This document shows, in pieces, positions 58,496-64,000 of a stretch of DNA of 64,000 nucleotides (position 1 is the stretch's first letter; each line of letters starts with the position of its first letter). This stretch comes from Pseudisothecium myosuroides (lineage: Eukaryota; Streptophyta; Bryopsida; Hypnales; Lembophyllaceae): assembly GCA_951799445.1 (NCBI GenBank), contig OX637295.1, positions 496,001-560,000 on the forward strand, in the 5' to 3' direction. A model generated the notes under the pieces. That model had not been told where the DNA came from. It ran no database searches and was given only the letters and a program-made list of their open reading frames with translations. The position numbers were made by a program, and so were the translations under genes.

Positions 58496-58715
58496 GTGAT
58501 CATTGATAATTGACCGTTAGCTTGAAAGTCACATCACTTGCATTTCTAGGCATTTCTTTTGCCCATCCACGACACTTGGGAAATATTAGTAAGATCCATT
58601 GCTTGGAAAGCACAGTGGATCGCTTACAACACCCCTTAAATCAAAAAGTGGATAAAAGCTAAAAACCTAGTCGTGTTCACTTCATTACCAAGGGTGGATA
58701 ATCAAGCCGCCCACA
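58496..58715 (-). mobile_element. Element F, part right of the gypsy insertion
   Basis: On the complement the end at 58,715 reads TGTGGGCGGCTTGATTATCC followed by ACCCTTGGTAATGAAG, similar to the start of element N (TGTGAGCGCTTGTTTACCC, ACCCTTGGTAAAGAAG). GATCCATTGCTTGGAAAGCA at 58,591-58,610 also matches N near 53,010-53,035 inverted. Confidence 0.6.
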
Positions 58716-61500
58716 AGGGCCAATATAAATTTGAGCAGATAACATCAGTCTTGGAAGGAACACCGCCTGTGGACCGAGGTCCTTCTCTAGAAATTGAAGA
58801 TGTGGTGGATAGGGTCTTGGATTATGTTGAACTGCAAATTCCACCTGAGATTCTCATAATATTTATTGCATGACTTGTAAATAGTGCAAAGGGGGAAGAC
58901 ATATGATGTCAATCTTCCAGAATAATTGTAGATGCTAGAGTCACTAAATTAGTGGAGTAGTCACTTTTTTCAAAAATAAAAATTTGAAATTGGTTTTCGA
59001 GAGTTATATATACATGGAAAGCTTTGAATCATTCCATTTCGACCAATGAGTCAAAAATTATGAGGATTTTTAGTTTGTGGGCAGTTATGGATTCTCTACT
59101 TTGAAATAAACTTTGAAGTTGTTTATTTAACTCAATTTTTAATATTTTTTGAAAAAAATAAACTCATAGGATGTAGGTTGTTTATTACAACATTACAACC
59201 ATTGGAATTGACATTTTTCAATTCCATAATTAAATTTTTAACAATTTAGTATTTGGGATCATTCTCTACTTCTTTCTACTTACTATTTTTTTTTGTATAT
59301 GTTGTACAATTCGAAATGATTTGAAATTTTTTAAGGATGTAGCCAACTTGTTTAGAAAAAAAATTCAAAGAAGCACTACCATTTTGGACATTTTTTCATA
59401 CAAATGTGACCTTGTGAGGTGCAGCTGCCCTGTTTTTTGCAGGGACAAAAAAAAAATTTTGCCAATTCAAATGCTAATATCTTCCAATCTGCATGGTGGA
59501 AAATTCTGAAATTTTTTCTACATCTTCTAAAACTAGTTTACTATAAGATCCTATGATTACATGTGTCAAAAAAGTTTTTTTTTCAAGAATTTGGTACTTG
59601 TACTAGAAATGGCAGTTTTTGAGTGTTTTTGGCGAAAACATAGTCATGGAACTTTAGGGGTTAACAACACTAAAGGTTTTTTTTTTTGTGATGACTACTT
59701 TGTTTTACTTTTGCAGTTGAATGATAATAAATCAATGGTGTGCTATTTTTCAAACTTAGTTCAAATTTTTCATAATATTATGTGGGTGATCAAAAGTAAA
59801 TGAAGTGAACAAGGAACATGGTAGTGATCTATTATGTAGATTGAAAAAAGATTATGTATACAAATGGCATATTTTGCAATCATCAATGAAGTCTATGAAA
59901 ATACACAATTTTGATGTACAAAATGCATGAGTATCAAATTATAATCAACAAAATATATGAGCCTAAAGTTTTTGCATTCAATGTATCAACAACTAATCCT
60001 CAATTGATGGCAAAATCTACAACAATTACACCCAACTTTTCTTTCAAGTGCATGCCTTTATACATAAAAACTATATGAGAAGTATATTTGGAATCTTCCT
60101 TTTTACAAGCCACAATTCCATGTGTACAATTCCAACTCAGAATCTACTAACTACTTAAGGTGCTCCATGTGCTTACATACCCTTGCGTTACAAATTTACA
60201 ACAAGAAATTTTCCTATAATATACTAGGCCCAATTATACAAGAAAAACTCTAAGTTGGTATCACAGTTATTCTTGAAGTGCCTATTTTTTTGCTACAATG
60301 GCCTTGACAATTTAAATATCTCTTGATCCAATCGTCATAAAATATGCCCTTCAACCTCCACTCCACTTCAATAAAGGCATCACAAAAGTCCCTACCACTT
60401 ACGAAGCTTCTAAAGTGAAGTTTCTATTCTATTTGCAAATTTTGAAAAAATTCTTAACCCCTAAAGAACCAGCCTTGTGTTTTCTAGTTTGTGTAGTAAA
60501 ATTTTCAGATCAATCCAAAATGTCTTGATTTTTTGGAAGTCAATCGAAGTTTGCAAGTTCCAAACTTGAGGATCAAATTGCATTCAATGGCTACAACTTG
60601 AGGGGCTTGTATCTCCTTCATCCAATGTTTGTTTTCAATAAAAATTTGTTGGGTTATATTTCCCTTCAAGTCTAGTTATTGTGGTAAAATTTTCATGTCA
60701 ATCCAAGTTGTTTTGAATGTTTGGGAGCACTTTGAAGTTCAAAATCCCAACATTTTTGGACCACAATGAACTTCGGCGGCTTGTTTCTTCTTCATACAGT
60801 GTCCATTTCCAATAAATATTTTTGGAAAGTTGTGCACATTAGTCTAATTTGTGTGTCTAAAATTTCATATCAATCCAAAAATTAAAGTTATGAGTGACTG
60901 AGAAGCATTTTAGTAGAAGGAGACCTTCAATGTGTTTCTTGCAACTTTTCTTGCAACAATTCGGTGGACACTTCTCTAGCATCCACTTAGTTCCAAAATA
61001 GACCCACACTGGCTCTTATTCCATCCATTGACGAAGTATAAACCAATGTCTGACAAATCTTAATATGCTCTCACATTATGGCTTACTCTCTATTTCAGAG
61101 CTTCTTGTAGTGACTCTTTGAAGAAGAGGGTTGTGATAAGAGCCCACTAAGGTAGGCATCCCAAATGTGCCACTGACCTTAAAGCGCCATCTTTAGTATG
61201 TGTACATCTCCAAAATCAGTTATGTACCTTTGTGAAAGAAATGCTTTTAGAACCAAACTTTGTTCCTTCATAACTTTTGCATACAATATCCAAATGTTGC
61301 GTTCTTTAGTACATTGGAACCTTCTTTCCCTTGTTAATAATAATATATAAGAATTTGAACAGTCTAATAGTAGTAAGGTAGAATTGCCCAATACTGTCAG
61401 TTTCCCAATTACATCAGTAGACCATCCCAATTTTGTTAGCCCCACTTTGAGCCTAATTCCACCCCACTGACACTTTGAGTCCAACTCCATCCAAAAAACA
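58716..61500. other. AT-rich stretch without a supported gene
   Basis: Only short open frames without recognisable motifs. A TGTAGATTGAAAAAAG(T/A)TTA(C/T)GTATACAAATGGCATAT stretch near 59,836 also occurs near 40,690, so part of it is a dispersed repeat. Confidence 0.45.
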
Positions 61501-61514
61501 TCTAAATCCGTTCC

Positions 61515-61590
61515 TTTTATGACAAAATCAGAGAACCTTATGACAAAATCAGAGAATCTTATGACAAAATCAGAAATTTTATGACAACAA
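61515..61590 (+). repeat. Short tandem repeat, 21-22 bp unit
   Basis: TTATGACAAAATCAGAGAA recurs three times with a fourth partial copy. Confidence 0.8.
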
Positions 61591-62334
61591 GGGGTAACGT
61601 GTCACTCCATTAATAATGAATGTTTAGTACTTGACTTGGTGGTTATGGGTGGTTGATGAGACGTTTATGACTCTAGTCTATGGGCGGTTTTGTAATTTCA
61701 AGGCTGAATACTTCAAAAATTCATAGAAATACACTTTTAATCGGAAAATTATAATTCCACTTGAGTTTGATTCATGAAACATGTGCACACCTCTGAAAAA
61801 TATATGCCCGTCTTGGAGTTGGCCCCAACATAATCAGATTACAAATCAGGGTGGTGATAGGCAGTTCTACCTTAATTAGGCATAGTAGCAGTTAGTTGCG
61901 GTTTTGGGATACCTACCTTACTATAGTGCGTCCTTCGGGAGTTAACTAAATAGAATTGGAGAGAATATTCAGAGAGCAACGACTCGCAAACATTCATCCC
62001 TAAGTATCGCAGACATCACGTATTTAGTACGGACCAGCGATCCCAGAATCTAAATGGCCTTATTCGCCGAGAGGCTATTGCCGTGCCCTAGGAGGAGCTA
62101 TCTCCGCGACCCGTCCTTCTGTTGGTGGAAACAGGGAGATAATTTTGAATTTCAAATGTCGACTTTTATATATTTTTTTTTCTGCTGGTAGACTGGAAGT
62201 GGCTACGTGGTGGGGAAGTCTCTGCAAGACTGAAAGCTATTTCTTTGTATTGCATATGGCGGAATTGCTAAGTGGAAGAACAAAAGATTGTTTAATGGCG
62301 ATTTTTTTTTCAAAAAGCAAAAACAGTTGTTGCA

Positions 62335-62530
62335 TTACAATTCAATAGAATCGATACATACATTGATATGATAGAATTGATACATACTAAGATACAATAC
62401 ACTTCAACAATACAATTCAAAAGATTTGAACAATACAATTCAAAAGACTTGAACAATAGAATTCAATGCAATTGAACAATAGAATTGAATACAATTGAAC
62501 AATAGAATTGAATAGAATTTACTAAAATTG
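62335..62530 (+). repeat. AATTGAACAATAGAATTGAA-type tandem array
   Basis: Irregular units of about 20-24 bp such as GAACAATAGAATTGAATACA repeat through about 200 bp. Confidence 0.8.
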
Positions 62531-62587
62531 ATACATTCTTTCAAAGGCAAAACAAGTTTTCTACATGTTTGGAGAAAATTTGCGTTT

Positions 62588-62638
62588 CACTGACAAGGGA
62601 TTTGAACCCTTGTAGCCTGCCCAATTGCAATGTCAGTG
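62588..62638 (-). other. Truncated tRNA-like stem and T-arm
   Basis: On the complement the 51 bases start CACTGACA and end TGTCAGTG (8-bp stem), enclosing a perfect T-arm CAAGG-GTTCAAATC-CCTTG. A GCAATTGGGCAGG stub takes the place of the D and anticodon arms. It could be a tRNA pseudogene or tRNA-derived repeat fragment; it is not a complete tRNA. Confidence 0.4.
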
Positions 62639-62903
62639 TTCTGCATATCACAAGACAAACAAGACACATTAGAGGGTTAGGAAAAGCAGTTAGAAACAAC
62701 GCCAAGGCTCCAATACTCCTCCAGTGTCACACCTCAATCGCAGCAGTCTTGAGCAGCACATCGTAGCAGGTCGCAGCAGTCTCATGCAGCAGGGGCCGTT
62801 GTTTCTTGTGTCAAAGAGAACTTGAGTTGCAAGGAAGGCCTAATCTCATGAAAACTAAGGAAAAAAAATTCCATGGTGAGGATACTAGTGCTGCTGCTAT
62901 GGT

Positions 62904-63530
62904 TTAGACATCCCCTTGCCGGCCAAACGAAGCAGCACTTTTCCAAGATTGAATGGCATCCTTGTAAGGGAAATCCTCAAGTGAAAAGTACTTTTGGCCA
63001 AACATCCGCACAAGGGGTAAGTGCTTCCCTAACCTATTTCTTTGGCAAGATTTGAGGAATTTAAGAGTAGAGAAACACCTCTCATCTTCCACTGAACCAA
63101 GAACTATGCAACACCCTATTTCAGCCACCTTAAAGTACTCTGAGATAATCTTACTCAAATGGCGTGATTGGGATAGTTTACGCCAAAGTTTGATCATGGG
63201 GTTGATGTTGAAGGGCGGCCCATAGGCAGCCTCGGCATTTGCCTTCATTGAGACCTTGAAGAGCCCCTGTTGGTTCTCCAAATTTGACGCTAAGAGCAGC
63301 TCTGGAACAGTATAGGGCTTACCACCAACTGCAGCAGGTTGACCTTGGTTTACAGCTTTGGCCGTTGTATAGAAATCCTTAAGCACCGCCAAGTGATGCT
63401 TGGAACTCTCATTAGCACCTTCTTGACGCCAATACTGGGGATATATGATCCCAAATGCATCAAGTAGCTCTTGTTGTGGGAACTTGCGGTCAAGTTCATC
63501 ACAAAGACTTTGGGCAATCTCTGCAGACAT
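62904..63530 (-). pseudogene. hAT transposase C-terminal part
   Basis: hAT transposases cut and paste DNA elements; their C-terminal dimerisation region is the most conserved part. On the complement, 208 codons contain YFKVAEIGCCIVLGSVEDER followed by CFSTLKFLKSCQRNRLGKHL, the hAT C-terminal signature with the usual E-R-x-FS core. Upstream residues (FGIIYPQYW, KPYTVPELLLAS) match the family's helical insertion region. The frame begins at ATG 63,530 but a CTGCAG acceptor-like site lies at the same place, and the N-terminal zinc finger and first catalytic Asp are not in view, so it is either a 3' exon whose start lies beyond the window or a truncated copy. It resembles the ZNF862-like/hAT genes spread through plant genomes. 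Confidence 0.75.
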
Positions 63531-63539
63531 AGAACCACA

Positions 63540-64000
63540 AGCATTAGATCATAGCATTATATTCAACAACATGTACTTGTGATTCACAAGCATTAGATTC
63601 AACAACATTTACTTGTGATTCAGTTTGAGGCATTTAGTTATGATTAAGTTGTGATTCGGTTTGAATTACCCAGTTCAGTTGTGATTAAGCATTCAACATT
63701 CAGTTTCAAGCATTGGGGTGTAAGCATGAAGTACTGCATTGCTAAGTCACTTACCATTCAGTTCTAAATCCAAAACAAGAGAGACCAAAAAAATTGGGAA
63801 ACATTACTAACAGTGAACCAAAACCAGTTTTCCCGGACCCTAACGGCACTGCAAACCTGCCGCAGCAGTCACCGCCATAGCACTCACCGCCACAACAACC
63901 AAATAGCACCTAGTAAAGCAAGAGCATTTTTAATCTTCAATAAACCTACACATATAATCTAATCCAACCATTTAGACATAAACAACAAACACAAAGCCAA
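63540..64000. other. Window end, possible intron or upstream part of the hAT-like gene
   Basis: AT-rich with CATTCAGTT/GATTAAGTTGTGATT repeats at 63,590-63,700. No exon recognised. Confidence 0.4.

Overview
The window reads as nuclear DNA of a land plant, most likely a bryophyte and probably a moss. The main reason is a DYW-type pentatricopeptide gene whose PLS triplets are nearly identical tandem copies and whose wording (e.g. ALEWVREVHSHAREAGF) I recognise from moss PPR proteins. An OSB-type organellar DNA-binding gene, introns with plant-like splice sites, a Tat/Athila-like Ty3-gypsy element and a CACTA-type terminus also fit. The species is not determinable from the sequence alone.

Layout: 1-4.9 kb is mostly non-coding with a degenerate tandem repeat. 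4.9-9.7 kb is the gene-bearing part: a short spliced OSB-like gene followed by the DYW PPR gene, both on +. From 11,637 to 40,395 lies a CACTA-like transposon (TSD TCA, degenerate CACTACAAGAAAA ends, TATGACT subterminal repeats), split by a 20.9 kb element with its own 28-bp terminal inverted repeats at 15,911 and 36,853. 41-58.7 kb is a retrotransposon nest: an old element F, interrupted by a gypsy element that ends in an inverted extra LTR (TSD TCACC), which is itself interrupted by a 4.6 kb LTR-like element (TSD CCACC) related to F. 58.7-64 kb is AT-rich and quiet apart from a small tRNA-like stub and a hAT transposase 3' end on -.

The 20.9 kb element (15,911-36,853) is the unusual object. 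It carries: (i) a leftward spliced gene for a roughly 950-1,070 aa protein with a DUF7869/RNase-H-like core, the best transposase candidate; (ii) a rightward gene of at least seven exons for a very large protein with a ParB-like motif region and a C-terminal FCP1/NIF-type HAD phosphatase domain; (iii) remains of a third, leftward gene near the right end; and (iv) about 39 copies of an 18-bp GATC-centred palindrome (consensus ATCGTGGGATCCCACGAT), which I did not find outside the element. The palindromes sit in subterminal DNA, intergenic DNA, introns and, in altered form (TCGGGGGATCCCACGA), in frame inside exons, where they encode SGDP-type peptides. The plus-strand gene has five in-frame stops, all explainable by C-to-T change, so this copy looks decayed although its ends and gene order survive.

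How the parts may work together (inference): the DUF7869-like protein would act on the TIRs, the palindromes would be binding sites for an element-encoded protein (a ParB-type reader is one possibility), and the phosphatase-domain protein would be an accessory or host-manipulating factor. None of these roles is shown by the sequence itself. All coordinates of splice sites are read by eye from GT/AG signals and frame continuity.
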